A DNA stretch of 44,050 nt. Origin: Thermoleophilaceae bacterium. Lineage in GTDB: Bacteria; Actinomycetota; Thermoleophilia; Solirubrobacterales; Thermoleophilaceae. The notes beneath the pieces were generated by a model. That model was not told the origin of the DNA and ran no database searches. It saw nothing but the letters and a program-made list of their open reading frames with translations. Each line of letters begins with the position of its first letter. The stretch's first letter is position 1. The stretch is from NCBI GenBank assembly GCA_016929195.1, contig JAFGJG010000147.1:1-44050 (forward strand). Reading direction: 5' to 3'. The position numbers and the translations under genes are program-made. Shown here in pieces: positions 1-8,626 of the stretch.

Positions 1-1
1 C

Positions 2-142
2 ACGACGCCGGGCCGCGAGCAGGAGTGGAACGTGACGGTCGCCCACGACGAGGCGGCCGTGGACCGCTACCTGGAGACGTTCGCGGAACTCGCTGAGAGG
101 CTGAAGGCGAACCCGGAATTGGGGGCCTATATGGCCCCCTAA
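2..142 (+). CDS. C-terminal end of an aminotransferase-like protein (partial)
   Basis: Only the last 46 codons are in the window; the reading frame enters from the left edge and stops at TAA 140-142. The tail (…EWNVTVAHDEAAVDRYLETF…) resembles the C-terminus of class III PLP aminotransferases such as glutamate-1-semialdehyde aminotransferase-like proteins, which end in a helix of this kind. No catalytic residue is visible, so the family is a guess from the tail alone. It converges on the GNAT gene with a 30-base gap. Confidence 0.45.
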   Translation, partial: TTPGREQEWNVTVAHDEAAVDRYLETFAELAERLKANPELGAYMAP

Positions 143-172
143 TCAGGTCTCGCGGGGGACCGGGAGCGCAGG

Positions 173-646
173 TCAGAGCGGCTTCTCGAGCTCGATCTCG
201 TCGCGCAGCGGGATGCCCAGATCGCCCGCGGACGGGATCTCCGCCTTGAAGCGCTCGCGCGACTCGTCGACCGCGCCGGCGCGCAGCGCGCGCAGCCGGA
301 AGCCTCGCCGCTGGTAGAAGCGGAGCGCGTCGAGGTTGTCGTTCGTGGTCGTCACGCGAATGAGCGCGGCGCCCTCGTCGGCCGCGGCGCGCGCAAGTGC
401 CTCCACGAGCGCTGTGCCCGTGCCCTGGCGCGCCACCCGGGCGTGCAGCGTCAGGAGCTCCCAGCTGTCGCTCCCGCGGATGAAGGTGGCCACCCCCTCG
501 AGTCGGCCGGCGTCCTCGGCGATCAGCGCCGGATGGTCGAGCGCGTCGAGCAGCTCGCCGTCACGGGCGACCCGGCGCATCCCACGGGCCGACAGGAAGG
601 CTGCCACGGCATCCGCGTCGGCCTCCTCGCGGAGGCGCACCCTCAT
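173..646 (-). CDS. GNAT-family N-acetyltransferase
   Basis: A 157-residue single-domain GNAT protein. The acetyl-CoA binding region is seen as RQGTGTALVEALARAAADEG (the R/Q-x-x-G-x-G/A loop and helix), followed by the strand LIRVTTTNDNLDALRFYQRRGF, typical of RimI-like acetyltransferases. The substrate cannot be told. The ATG at 644-646 overlaps the stop codon of the upstream MoaD-MoaE fusion (ATGA), so the two are probably translated together. Longer upstream in-frame extensions run through the fusion gene in another frame and are shadows. Confidence 0.85.
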   Translation of the reverse strand: MRVRLREEADADAVAAFLSARGMRRVARDGELLDALDHPALIAEDAGRLEGVATFIRGSDSWELLTLHARVARQGTGTALVEALARAAADEGAALIRVTTTNDNLDALRFYQRRGFRLRALRAGAVDESRERFKAEIPSAGDLGIPLRDEIELEKPL

Positions 647-1287
647 GCGGGCGGGCGCCCCTCCACCCAGCGCTCGGCGTCGCCGTCGACCTCCTTCTTC
701 CAGATCGGAGCCTCGGCCTTGACCCGGTCGATGATCTCGCGCGCTCCCGCGAACGCCTCGCCGCGGTGAGCGGCGGAGACCGCCACGGCCACGCTCGGCT
801 CGGAGAGCGGCACGTCGCCCACGCGGTGCTCGACCGCGGCGGCGCAGAGCCCGTGGCGCTCCACCGCGGCCCGCGCGATCTCGAGCAGGCGCTCCTCGGC
901 CATCTCGGCGTAGGCCTCGTACTCGAGCCTCTCCACCTCGCGCGTGACGCCCTGGAAGGTCACGACCGCGCCGGCACGGGGGTCGCGTACGCGCTCGGTG
1001 AGCGAGTCGAGCGAGAGCGGCTCGGAGGTCACCCGCGCCCACGGGGCGGCCGACGTCTCGCCGCCGCTGACGGGCGGGATCAGCGCGAGCTCGTCGCCCG
1101 GGTCGAGCGCGCGCCCGGCGTCCGCGTACTCGCGGTTCACGGCCATCACGAGCGGCAGCCCGTCGGCGAGGCCGTCGAGCTCGGCCAGCGCGTCGGCCAC
1201 CCGGGCGCCCTCCGGCAGGTCGAGCACGACCTCCGAGGCGCCCGCGCGCTCGCGCAGCATCGCGAACAGCCGGACCGTCACCTCCAT
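643..1287 (-). CDS. moaX: Fused molybdopterin synthase, MoaD-MoaE (MoaX type)
   Basis: A 214-residue protein joining both subunits of molybdopterin synthase, which adds two sulfurs to cyclic pyranopterin monophosphate in molybdenum cofactor synthesis. Residues 1-76 are a MoaD ubiquitin-like fold ending in IPPVSGG; residues about 84-214 are MoaE, with the lysine-rich active-site segment KAEAPIWKKE near the end. MoaD normally needs a free C-terminal Gly-Gly to carry the thiocarboxylate, and here Gly75-Gly76 is internal, as in mycobacterial MoaX. The ATG at 1287 is supported by a TAGCAT box 7 bases upstream. No other moa gene lies in the window. Confidence 0.9.
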   Translation of the reverse strand: MEVTVRLFAMLRERAGASEVVLDLPEGARVADALAELDGLADGLPLVMAVNREYADAGRALDPGDELALIPPVSGGETSAAPWARVTSEPLSLDSLTERVRDPRAGAVVTFQGVTREVERLEYEAYAEMAEERLLEIARAAVERHGLCAAAVEHRVGDVPLSEPSVAVAVSAAHRGEAFAGAREIIDRVKAEAPIWKKEVDGDAERWVEGRPPA

Positions 1288-1294
1288 GCTGCGG

Positions 1295-1300
1295 ATGCTA
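1295..1300 (-). promoter_or_regulatory. -10 box for leaderless moaX transcript
   Basis: Reverse-strand TAGCAT ends 7 bases before the ATG at 1287, which fits a -10 element whose transcription start is the start codon itself. No Shine-Dalgarno sequence precedes this ATG. Confidence 0.6.
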
Positions 1301-1351
1301 CGGGGCGGAAACTTGAAATCGGGCCTGCCGGCATGAGAGCGTTGCACTCTC

Positions 1352-2578
1352 GTGCGTCCACGGGTCGCGATCGCATCGGTGCTGGCTTCGGCGCTGGCCT
1401 TCGCGGGCTGCGTCGGGGACACCGACCCGGCCACGAACGTCACCTCCAAGACGGCGCAGCTGAACGCCCACGGGCGCACCAACGACGGCCCGGCGTCCTG
1501 GTGGTGGGAGTACTCGACCTCCAGGAGCACGCTCGAGGCGAACGGGGGCACGGAGGTCTGCGGCAGCCCGCCCGAGGCCGACGGCCGCTGCGGACCGGCA
1601 CAGGGCCCTTCCCAGCAGGACGTGGCGCTCAGCTTCAAGCTCACCGGGCTCACCCCGAGCACGACCTACTGGTTCCGCGCCTGCGGCCAGGACGTGAACG
1701 ACGCGAACCCCACCTGCGGGCGCGTGCTCAGCTTCACCACGCTCGCCGAGTACTACGTCTTCCACAGCAAGGTGGGCAGCTTCGGCACAGGTGCCCAGCA
1801 ATTCAACACGCCTCTGGGAGTCGCCGTTGCCGGGGACGCGTCCGGCACGCCGAGGCTCAAGGTCACCGACTACGGGAACCGGCGCCTCTCCACTCTGGCG
1901 TTGGAGCCCCTGCAGGTCCTGACCACGTTCACGGACAGCGTGTTCCAGCCCAGGTGGATCGCCCGCGATCACCTGGACAACGTCTGGATCACCGAATGGA
2001 ACGCGGTCGTGGCCATGGATACCGCGAACACCCGCATCGCCGGGTGGGGCGGCTTCGGCCCCGGCGACGGTCAGTTCTTCGAGGCTGCGGGCATCGCCGT
2101 TCAGCGCGAGGCGAGCGGCCCGTTCACGGTGCGCCGCATATACGTCGCCGACCGCGCGGCCGACCGGGTCCAGAAGTTCGACCCAACGGGCGGGGTCATC
2201 GCCCAGTGGGGAGGCCTCGGGAACGGTCCCGGCCAGCTCAACGAACCGATCGGTGTCGCCGTTCGCGGGAACGTGTACGTCGCCGACTTCGGCAACGACC
2301 GAATTCAGGTGTTCTCGCCGTCGGGGGCCTTCATCAGGCAGTGGCCGGTCACCGATCCGGTCGGCGTGGCGTTCGACGCCGCGGGCAACGTGTTCGTCGC
2401 GAGCAACTTCGAGGTCCTCAAGTTCACCTCGGCCGGCGCCCTCATCACCCGTTGGGGCAGCCGGGGCAGCGGCAACGGCCAGTTCGACGGCGCCGCCGGG
2501 GTCGCGGTCGACGCGGCGGGCGACGTCTACGTCGCGGACACCGAGAACGACCGCGTCCAGAAGTTCAAGAAGGAGTAG
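1352..2578 (+). CDS. NHL-repeat lipoprotein with a fibronectin-like domain
   Basis: A 408-residue exported protein starting at GTG 1352. The N-terminus MRPRVAIASVLASALAFAGC looks like a lipoprotein signal with Cys20 as lipid anchor, although the -3 residue is Phe rather than the usual Leu. Residues about 27-115 resemble a fibronectin type III-like domain (TTYWFRACGQ). From about residue 130 there are repeated NHL blades, each with a Y/FVAD-x-x-N-D/R-R-x-Q-x-F pattern (IYVADRAADRVQKF, VYVADFGNDRIQVF, VYVADTENDRVQKF). Such propellers bind partners or ligands outside the cell; no enzyme motif is visible. The 64 bases upstream are shared with the divergent moaX promoter. Confidence 0.8.
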   Translation: MRPRVAIASVLASALAFAGCVGDTDPATNVTSKTAQLNAHGRTNDGPASWWWEYSTSRSTLEANGGTEVCGSPPEADGRCGPAQGPSQQDVALSFKLTGLTPSTTYWFRACGQDVNDANPTCGRVLSFTTLAEYYVFHSKVGSFGTGAQQFNTPLGVAVAGDASGTPRLKVTDYGNRRLSTLALEPLQVLTTFTDSVFQPRWIARDHLDNVWITEWNAVVAMDTANTRIAGWGGFGPGDGQFFEAAGIAVQREASGPFTVRRIYVADRAADRVQKFDPTGGVIAQWGGLGNGPGQLNEPIGVAVRGNVYVADFGNDRIQVFSPSGAFIRQWPVTDPVGVAFDAAGNVFVASNFEVLKFTSAGALITRWGSRGSGNGQFDGAAGVAVDAAGDVYVADTENDRVQKFKKE

Positions 2579-2601
2579 GCGTCCGGCGCGCCGCGCGCCC
2601 G

Positions 2602-2607
2602 TATCCT
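2602..2607 (+). promoter_or_regulatory. -10 box for leaderless mutase transcript
   Basis: TATCCT lies 8 bases before the ATG at 2616, in a 37-base gap after the NHL gene; no Shine-Dalgarno sequence is present. Confidence 0.55.
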
Positions 2608-2615
2608 TGGGCGCC

Positions 2616-4235
2616 ATGGCGACCACGCCCGACCACCAGCCGAGCATCGCCCCGATCGTGGGTCCCGACGACCCGCGGCGCTTCACCGACTCGGGGATCG
2701 AGATCAAGAACACGTACACCGAGGCCGACGTGGCGGCGGGGCTCGAGGAGCGGCTGGGCTCGCCGGGCGAGTACCCCTTCACCCGCGGCGTGCACCCCGA
2801 CATGTACCGCGGCCGCAAGTGGACCATGCGCCAGTACGCGGGGTACGCCAGCGCCAAGGAGACGAACGAGCGCTTCCACTACCTGATCGCCCACGGGTCG
2901 ACCGGGCTGTCGATGGCCTTCGACCTGCCCACCCAGCTCGGGCGCGACTCCGACGACCCGCTCTGCGAGGGCGAGGTCGGGCGCACCGGCGTGGCCATCG
3001 ACTCGATCGACGACATGCGCCGCGTCTTCGCCGGCATCCCGCTCGACCAGGTGTCCACGTCGATGACGATCAACGCGCCGGCGGCGGTCCTGCTGCTCCT
3101 CTACGAGCTGGTCGGCGAGGAGCAGGGCGTCCCGTCGGTGGAGCTCCGCGGCACGACCCAGAACGACATCCTCAAGGAGTACATCGCCCGCGGGAACTTC
3201 ATCTACCCGCCCGCCCCGGCGATGCGGCTGACGACGGACCTGTTCGCCTACTGCCACGAGAACGTGCCGAAGTGGAACACGATCTCGATCTCCGGCTACC
3301 ACATGCGCGAGAAGGGGTGCTCGGCCGTGCAGGAGGTGGGCTTCACGCTCGCCAACGCGATCGCGTACGTGCAGGCGGCGATCGACGCCGGCCTGGAGGT
3401 GGACGAGTTCGGCCCGCGGCTGGCCTTCTTCTTCAACGGCCACAACAACGTCTTCCAGGAGGTCGCGAAGTTCCGCGCCGCGCGGCGCATGTGGGCGCGG
3501 ATCATGCGCGAGCGCTTCGGCGCGCGCGACGAGCGCTCGCTGAAGATCCGGTTCCACACGCAGACGGGCGGCGTCACGCTGGCCGCCCAGCAGCCGGAGA
3601 ACAACATCGTGCGCGTGGCGCTCCAGGGCTTCGCGGCCGTCTGCGGCGGCACGCAGTCGCTCCACACGAACGGCTTCGACGAGGCGCTGGCGCTCCCCAC
3701 CGAGCGCGCCGCGCGGATCGCGCTGCGCACCCAGCAGATCCTCGCCCACGAGTCGGGCGCCGCCGACACCGCCGACCCGTTCGCCGGCTCCTACTTCGTG
3801 GAGTCGCTCACCGACCAGATCGAGGAGGGCGCCCAGGCGCTGATCGACAAGGTCGAGGAGCTGGGCGGATCGGTCGAGTGCATCCCCTTCATACGCGCCG
3901 AGGTCGAGGAGTCGGCCTGGGGCTATGAGGAGCGCTACAAGCAGAAGCAGGACATCGTCGTGGGGGTGAACGAGTACGTGACCGACGACGTGGACGAGGT
4001 CGAGATCCTGCGCGTGGACCCGGAGGCCGAGCGCCAGCAGGTCGAGCGCCTGAGGGCGTTCAAGGAGGACCGCGACGCCGAGCTCGTCCGGACGCGCCTC
4101 GAGGAGCTGCGCTCGGCCGCCCAGGGCGCCGAGAACCTGCTCGGGCCCATGCGCGCCGCCCTGAAGGACCGCTGCACGCTCGGCGAGGTGTCCGGCGTGC
4201 TCCGCGACGAGTTCGGCGAGTACTCCGAGGCCTGA
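2616..4235 (+). CDS. mcmA: Methylmalonyl-CoA mutase, stand-alone catalytic (large) subunit
   Basis: A 539-residue TIM-barrel subunit of a coenzyme B12-dependent acyl-CoA mutase, which interconverts methylmalonyl-CoA and succinyl-CoA. It lacks the C-terminal cobalamin-binding domain of the 700-residue enzymes, so it needs a separate small subunit, which is not in the window. Aligned by eye with the Propionibacterium enzyme, Tyr89 matches Tyr74 (RQYAG), Gln197 matches Gln182, Arg207 matches Arg192 ([13 protein letters not shown]) and His244 matches His229 (SGYHM). Isobutyryl-CoA mutases have Phe and Gln at the Tyr and Arg sites, so a carboxylated substrate is expected. Ethylmalonyl-CoA mutase remains possible. 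The carboxylase and sucCD genes in this window fit the propionate route. Confidence 0.85.
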   Translation: MATTPDHQPSIAPIVGPDDPRRFTDSGIEIKNTYTEADVAAGLEERLGSPGEYPFTRGVHPDMYRGRKWTMRQYAGYASAKETNERFHYLIAHGSTGLSMAFDLPTQLGRDSDDPLCEGEVGRTGVAIDSIDDMRRVFAGIPLDQVSTSMTINAPAAVLLLLYELVGEEQGVPSVELRGTTQNDILKEYIARGNFIYPPAPAMRLTTDLFAYCHENVPKWNTISISGYHMREKGCSAVQEVGFTLANAIAYVQAAIDAGLEVDEFGPRLAFFFNGHNNVFQEVAKFRAARRMWARIMRERFGARDERSLKIRFHTQTGGVTLAAQQPENNIVRVALQGFAAVCGGTQSLHTNGFDEALALPTERAARIALRTQQILAHESGAADTADPFAGSYFVESLTDQIEEGAQALIDKVEELGGSVECIPFIRAEVEESAWGYEERYKQKQDIVVGVNEYVTDDVDEVEILRVDPEAERQQVERLRAFKEDRDAELVRTRLEELRSAAQGAENLLGPMRAALKDRCTLGEVSGVLRDEFGEYSEA

Positions 4236-4237
4236 GG

Positions 4238-4243
4238 TAGCTT
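4238..4243 (+). promoter_or_regulatory. -10 box before the first small membrane protein
   Basis: TAGCTT lies 8 bases before the GTG at 4252 and starts 2 bases after the mutase stop codon. It suggests a leaderless transcript separate from the mutase. Confidence 0.5.
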
Positions 4244-4251
4244 CCCGCGCC

Positions 4252-4650
4252 GTGTCGCGGTACGACTGGCTGCTCTTCCTGCATCTGATCGGCGCCTTCG
4301 CGTCCGTCGGGTCGGCCGTGGTCTTCTCGGTGCTGCTCGCGAGCGGCGCCCGCGTGGCGGCCCCGGAGCTCACGTTCCTGGGCCGCCGCCTCTGGGACGT
4401 CGGCGGGACGCTCACGCTGGTCTTCGGCGTCTGGCTGGCGCTCGACCTCGACAGCTACGGGATCTTCGACGGCTGGATCCTCGGCGCGTTCGTCCTCTGG
4501 GCGATCGCTGGCGGCGTGGGCATCCAGCTGGGCCTCGCCTTCGCGAGTGACGAGCCGCCGGCGCAGAGCAGGGTGCGAACCCTCTACGCCGCCATGACGG
4601 TCTCCGTCCTCGCCCTTCTCGTGATCATGATCTACAAGCCCGGCGCATGA
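4252..4650 (+). CDS. Small integral membrane protein, DUF2269-like
   Basis: A 132-residue protein with four predicted membrane helices (about residues 5-28, 45-64, 75-98 and 108-128) and a short polar loop, DEPPAQSRVR. The order of helices and the opening DWLLFLHLIGAF match small DUF2269-type membrane proteins of unknown function. It starts with GTG and its stop overlaps the ATG of the next gene (ATGA), so the two probably form a pair, perhaps a hetero-oligomer. No functional motif was found. Confidence 0.7.
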   Translation: MSRYDWLLFLHLIGAFASVGSAVVFSVLLASGARVAAPELTFLGRRLWDVGGTLTLVFGVWLALDLDSYGIFDGWILGAFVLWAIAGGVGIQLGLAFASDEPPAQSRVRTLYAAMTVSVLALLVIMIYKPGA

Positions 4651-5090
4651 GGCCCGACGACTGGAACTTCCCGCTGCTGCTGCACGTGCTCGGCGCGATG
4701 GTCTTCACCGCCCTGCTGGCGGCGCTGGCCGTGATCCTCGTGGTGGCGCTCCGGGGCGGGTCCGACCGCCGTGACGCCCTGCTCCTGTCGTCCCGGCTGT
4801 TCACGGTGGGGATCGTCCCCTCGTACCTGCTGATGCGGATCGCGGCCGAGTGGATCCTCTCGAAGGAGAACGCCGACGAGGACGCCGTCTGGATCGGCAT
4901 CGGCTACATCGCCACCGACATGGGCCTCCTCGTCCTGATCGTCGTGGGGGTCCTCCTGGGGATCTCGGCGCGCCGCCTGAAGCGCGACCGCGAGCCCGGG
5001 CGGCTCGCGCAGCCGGCCATGATTCTGACCCTGCTGCTGATCGCGACCTACGCGGTGGCCCTCTGGGCCATGACAACCAAGCCCACCTGA
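4647..5090 (+). CDS. Small four-helix membrane protein, paired with the gene before it
   Basis: A 147-residue membrane protein with helices at about residues 9-31, 44-62, 80-103 and 118-139. Its opening, DDWNFPLLLHVLGAM, mirrors that of the upstream neighbour (DWLLFLHLIGAF), so the two are likely paralogues. Translation is coupled through the ATGA overlap at 4647-4650. The function is unknown; a conserved small membrane-protein pair such as this could be a carrier or a sensor part. Confidence 0.7.
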   Translation: MRPDDWNFPLLLHVLGAMVFTALLAALAVILVVALRGGSDRRDALLLSSRLFTVGIVPSYLLMRIAAEWILSKENADEDAVWIGIGYIATDMGLLVLIVVGVLLGISARRLKRDREPGRLAQPAMILTLLLIATYAVALWAMTTKPT

Positions 5091-5130
5091 GGCGGCAGGA
5101 CTCCGGCGCCGAGGCTCGAAACCCCGGCAA

Positions 5131-5544
5131 ATGCGGACTGTCGAGGTGTCGCGCACGCTCGTGAAGTCCCCGCCGGAGCTCTGGTCCGAGCTCTCGGGAG
5201 AGCGCCTCGTCGAGGCGGTCGGAGGGGCTTCGCTGAGGGTGACGGAAGAGGAGCGCCGGATCGAGTGGGAGTGCGACGGCGCCCACGGGGCCGCCGTGCT
5301 CGAGCCCCAGGGCTGGGGCACGAAGCTCACGCTCACGGCCGAGGTGCAGGAGGAGGTCGAGACGCTCGAGCCGCAGGTGGCGCGCATGGGCATCTGGGCC
5401 CGGCTGCGCAAGCCGCGCGTCCCGGAGCCGGAGCCCGCCCCCGAGCCCGAGCAGGGCGTGGACCCCGAGGAGCTCGAGGGCGCGCTCGCGCAGCTGCTCG
5501 ACGACCTCGGCTCGGCGCACAAGCGCCCGTTCCAGAACGGCTGA
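5131..5544 (+). CDS. SRPBCC/START-like small protein
   Basis: A 137-residue soluble protein. The first 85 residues (TVEVSRTLVKSPPELWSELS… then alternating strands WECDGAHGAAVLEPQGWGTKLTL) fit the start and beta-sheet of a SRPBCC ligand-binding fold, although no ligand residues can be named. Residues about 93-110 are a Pro/Glu-rich linker, followed by a short helix (LEGALAQLLDDLGSAHKR). Neither a Shine-Dalgarno sequence nor a TANNNT box is seen before the ATG, and the 40-base gap upstream holds nothing else recognisable. Confidence 0.6.
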   Translation: MRTVEVSRTLVKSPPELWSELSGERLVEAVGGASLRVTEEERRIEWECDGAHGAAVLEPQGWGTKLTLTAEVQEEVETLEPQVARMGIWARLRKPRVPEPEPAPEPEQGVDPEELEGALAQLLDDLGSAHKRPFQNG

Positions 5545-5553
5545 CCGGCCCTG

Positions 5554-5559
5554 TAGCGT
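5554..5559 (+). promoter_or_regulatory. Possible -10 box before the sulfatase-fold gene
   Basis: TAGCGT lies 12 bases before the ATG at 5572. This is slightly farther than the 6-9 bases of the other boxes and would give a leader of about five bases. Confidence 0.35.
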
Positions 5560-5571
5560 CCACGCGGCTCG

Positions 5572-7035
5572 ATGGCCGCTCCGGACTCGACCACTCGCCG
5601 CGGCTTCTTCTCGGCGGGCGCGGCCGCTGCGCTCACGCTCGGCAACGCTGAGTCGCTCGCCGCGGCGGACCGGCCGAACGTCCTCGTGCTGGTGGTCGAC
5701 ACGCTCCGCGCCGACCACGTCTACGGCGACCGCGCGCGGACGCCGACCATGGAGGCGCTGATGCGGCGGGGGCTGCGCTTCACGCGCCACCACCCGGAGG
5801 CGATGCCGACGGTGCCGTTCCGCAACTCGCTGCTCACCGGCCGGCGCACCTGGCCGTGGCGGGGCTGGCACGACTGGCCCGGCCTGCTCGACTCGCCCGG
5901 CTGGCAGCCGATCGAGGGCGTGGGCCAGTCCCTGCTGCCCGTGCTGCGGCGGGCCGGCTACTGGACGGGCTACGTGACGGACAACCCCTTCGTCGGCTTC
6001 GCGCGCCCCTACAGAGGCTTCCGCGGCCGTGTGGACCGCTTCGCGGCGCACGGCGGCCAGCTCGGCGGCAGCGGCAGGGGGGTCTCCGACCGCGAGCTGT
6101 ACCACTGGCTGCATCCCGCGCTGCATGCCGACGCCAAGATCCGCACGCGCGTCCGCAAGTTCCTGGCGAACGCGGACGGCTACTGGCGCGACGAGTCGCG
6201 CTCGTTCGCGGCGCGCGTCTACAGGAGCGGGGTCGAGGCGCTGAACATCGCCGCCACCCAGCGGCCGTTCGCGCTCGTGGTGGACACCTTCGAGCCGCAC
6301 GAGCCCTGGACCCCGCCGCGCAAGTACATCAACCTCTACGGCGACCCGGACTACCGCGGGCGCGAGCCGGGGATGCCGCGGTACGGGCGGATCGACTACT
6401 ACGTGCGGGGCGCCGAGCAGCGACGCCTGCTCGAGCGGATGCAGGCGCTCTACGCGGCCGAGGTCACGATGACCGACCGCTGGATGGGGGTGCTGCTCGA
6501 CCGCCTGCACGCGCTGAGCCTCGAGCGCGAGACCATCGTCGTGCTCGTCTCTGACCACGGCTTCTTCCTCGGCGAGCACGGCTGGACGGGGAAGATCTCG
6601 GTCGCCCTCCACCCCGCGCTCATCCGCACCCCGCTCGTGATAGTGCACCCCGACGGCCGCCGCTCCGGCGACGCCACGGACTACCCGGCCCAGAGCCACG
6701 ACATCGCCCCGACGATCCTGTCGATGGCCGGCGTGCGCGCGCCGCGGGCGATGAACGGGATCGACCTGTCGCGCATGTTCCGCGGCAGGCGCCCGCCCGA
6801 CCGGTTCGCATACGGCGGCTACTCGAACACGCTCTACGCCTACGACGGGCGCTGGAAGCTGATCGCGGGGAACCGCGGCGACGACAGGCGCCTCTACGAC
6901 ACGAAGCGCGACCCGGGCGAGGGGAACAACCTCGCCCGCCGCCACCCCCGAAAGGCCGCGGCGATGTTCGACGCGGTGGTCAGGCGAGCCGGCGGACGGG
7001 CGCCGTACTACGTGACGGAGCGGTCGCGGCGCTAG
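5572..7035 (+). CDS. Tat-exported sulfatase-fold hydrolase with Thr in place of the formylglycine Cys/Ser
   Basis: A 487-residue alkaline phosphatase-superfamily enzyme. The N-terminus has a twin-arginine signal (TTRRGFFSAGAAAAL). Metal ligands are visible in VVDTLRADHV (Asp43, with Asp48 nearby) and VSDHGFFLGEHG (Asp328-His329). The sulfatase signature C/S-x-P-x-R reads T80-V-P-F-R84, followed by NSLLTG, so the residue that becomes formylglycine in true sulfatases is threonine. Thr is the direct nucleophile in relatives such as nucleotide pyrophosphatases and LtaS, so a phosphodiesterase or phosphatase role is at least as likely as sulfate ester cleavage. Its stop codon TAG begins the TAGGGT box of the next gene. 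Confidence 0.8.
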   Translation: MAAPDSTTRRGFFSAGAAAALTLGNAESLAAADRPNVLVLVVDTLRADHVYGDRARTPTMEALMRRGLRFTRHHPEAMPTVPFRNSLLTGRRTWPWRGWHDWPGLLDSPGWQPIEGVGQSLLPVLRRAGYWTGYVTDNPFVGFARPYRGFRGRVDRFAAHGGQLGGSGRGVSDRELYHWLHPALHADAKIRTRVRKFLANADGYWRDESRSFAARVYRSGVEALNIAATQRPFALVVDTFEPHEPWTPPRKYINLYGDPDYRGREPGMPRYGRIDYYVRGAEQRRLLERMQALYAAEVTMTDRWMGVLLDRLHALSLERETIVVLVSDHGFFLGEHGWTGKISVALHPALIRTPLVIVHPDGRRSGDATDYPAQSHDIAPTILSMAGVRAPRAMNGIDLSRMFRGRRPPDRFAYGGYSNTLYAYDGRWKLIAGNRGDDRRLYDTKRDPGEGNNLARRHPRKAAAMFDAVVRRAGGRAPYYVTERSRR

Positions 7036-7038
7036 GGT
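7033..7038 (+). promoter_or_regulatory. Possible -10 box before carboxylase beta, made from the upstream stop codon
   Basis: TAGGGT begins with the TAG stop of the sulfatase-fold gene and lies 12 bases before the ATG at 7051. Confidence 0.35.
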
Positions 7039-7050
7039 GTCCGGCCGCGG

Positions 7051-8616
7051 ATGAGACAGAAGTCGCCGGAGACATACGAGGAGAAGCTGGCCCAGCTCCA
7101 GGAGCTGCGTGAGCAGGCCATCCACACGAACCCTCAGGCCGAGGAGAAGCAGCACTCCAAGGGCAAGCTGACCGCGCGCGAGCGGATCGAGAAGCTGCTC
7201 GACCCCGGCTCCTTCCAGGAGCTCGACACGTTCGTCCGCCACCGCACCGCGGACTTCGACATGCTCGACAACCGGCCGTGGGGCGACGCGGTCGTGACCG
7301 GCCACGGCCTGATCGACGGGCGCCCGGTGGCCGTCTTCTCACAGGACTTCACGGTCTTCGGCGGCTCGCTCGGCGAGGTGATGGGCGAGAAGATGGTCAA
7401 GGTGATGGACCTGGCCGCCCGGATCGGCTGCCCGGTCATCGGCATCAACGACTCCGGCGGCGCCCGCATCCAGGAGGGCGTGGTCTCGCTCGGCGCCTAC
7501 GGCGACGTATTCGTCCGCAACGTCCAGTGCTCGGGCGTGATCCCGCAGATCTCGCTGATCATGGGGCCGTGCGCGGGCGGCGCCGTCTACTCCCCGGCCA
7601 TGACCGACTTCATCTTCATGGTCAAGGAGACCTCGCACATGTTCATCACCGGCCCCGACGTGATCAAGACGGTCACGGGCGAGGAGGTCGAGTTCGAGGA
7701 GCTCGGCGGCGCGATGACCCATAACTCGAAGTCGGGCGTGGCCCACTTCGCGGCCGACGACGAGGAGAGCTGCCTCGAGGACGCCCGCTACCTCATGTCG
7801 TTCCTGCCGCAGAACAACCTCGAGCTGCCCCCGCGGATGGAGACCGGCGATGACCCGGAGCGGATGGACGCCGAGCTCGACACGGTCGTCCCGGACAACC
7901 CGAACAAGCCGTACGACATGCGCGACGTGGTGCACCTGCTCGTGGACAACGGCGAGTTCTTCGAGGTGCAGGAGCACTTCGCCCGCAACATGATGATCGG
8001 CTTCTCGCGGCTGAACGGGCGGCCGATCGGCGTGGTCGGGAACCAGCCGAGCCAGCTCGCCGGCGTGCTCGACATCAACGCCTCCGAGAAGGCCGCCCGC
8101 TTCGTCCGCTTCTGCGACGCCTTCAACATCCCGCTGCTCACGCTCATGGACGTGCCCGGGTTCCTGCCCGGCACCTCCCAGGAGTGGGGCGGGATCATCC
8201 GCCACGGGGCGAAGCTCCTCTACGCCTTCACCGAGGCGACCGTGCCGAAGCTGACCGTCATCACGCGCAAGGCGTACGGCGGCGCCTACGACGTCATGAA
8301 CTCGAAGCACATGCTGGCCGACTTCGTGTTCGCCTGGCCGACCGCGGAGGTCGCCGTGATGGGGCCCGAGGGCGCGGTGAACATCATCCACCGGCGCGAC
8401 ATCGCCACCTCGCCGACGCCGGACGAGCGGCGCGAGAAGCTGATCGGCGACTACAAGGCGCGCTTCGCGAACCCCTACTCGGCGGCGGAGCGCGGCTACA
8501 TCGACGACGTGATCGTGCCGCACGAGACGCGGCCGAAGCTCATCCGCGCGCTGGAGACGCTCCAGACGAAGCGCGTGGACACGCCGAAGCGCAAGCACGG
8601 GAACATCCCGCTCTAG
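7051..8616 (+). CDS. pccB: Propionyl-CoA carboxylase beta subunit (carboxyltransferase)
   Basis: A 521-residue carboxyltransferase of the biotin-dependent acyl-CoA carboxylases, moving carboxybiotin's CO2 to propionyl-CoA to give methylmalonyl-CoA. Both halves are complete: the acyl-CoA half with [11 protein letters not shown] and [13 protein letters not shown], and the biotin half with [26 protein letters not shown]. Asp414 in [10 protein letters not shown] sits where Streptomyces PccB has the Asp that favours propionyl-CoA, whereas acetyl-type subunits have Ile. The alpha subunit gene is 13 kb downstream and a candidate epsilon subunit 3.7 kb downstream, so the complex is not encoded as one operon here. 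Confidence 0.93.
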   Translation: MRQKSPETYEEKLAQLQELREQAIHTNPQAEEKQHSKGKLTARERIEKLLDPGSFQELDTFVRHRTADFDMLDNRPWGDAVVTGHGLIDGRPVAVFSQDFTVFGGSLGEVMGEKMVKVMDLAARIGCPVIGINDSGGARIQEGVVSLGAYGDVFVRNVQCSGVIPQISLIMGPCAGGAVYSPAMTDFIFMVKETSHMFITGPDVIKTVTGEEVEFEELGGAMTHNSKSGVAHFAADDEESCLEDARYLMSFLPQNNLELPPRMETGDDPERMDAELDTVVPDNPNKPYDMRDVVHLLVDNGEFFEVQEHFARNMMIGFSRLNGRPIGVVGNQPSQLAGVLDINASEKAARFVRFCDAFNIPLLTLMDVPGFLPGTSQEWGGIIRHGAKLLYAFTEATVPKLTVITRKAYGGAYDVMNSKHMLADFVFAWPTAEVAVMGPEGAVNIIHRRDIATSPTPDERREKLIGDYKARFANPYSAAERGYIDDVIVPHETRPKLIRALETLQTKRVDTPKRKHGNIPL

Positions 8617-8626
8617 ACGCGCCGCG

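Noticed and set aside
4801-7305. A very long reverse-strand open frame (834 codons) opposite the SRPBCC, sulfatase and carboxylase genes
   Set aside because: Its translation is Arg/Ala/Gly/Val-rich without family motifs. It is the expected mirror of G/C-rich third codon positions in real genes.
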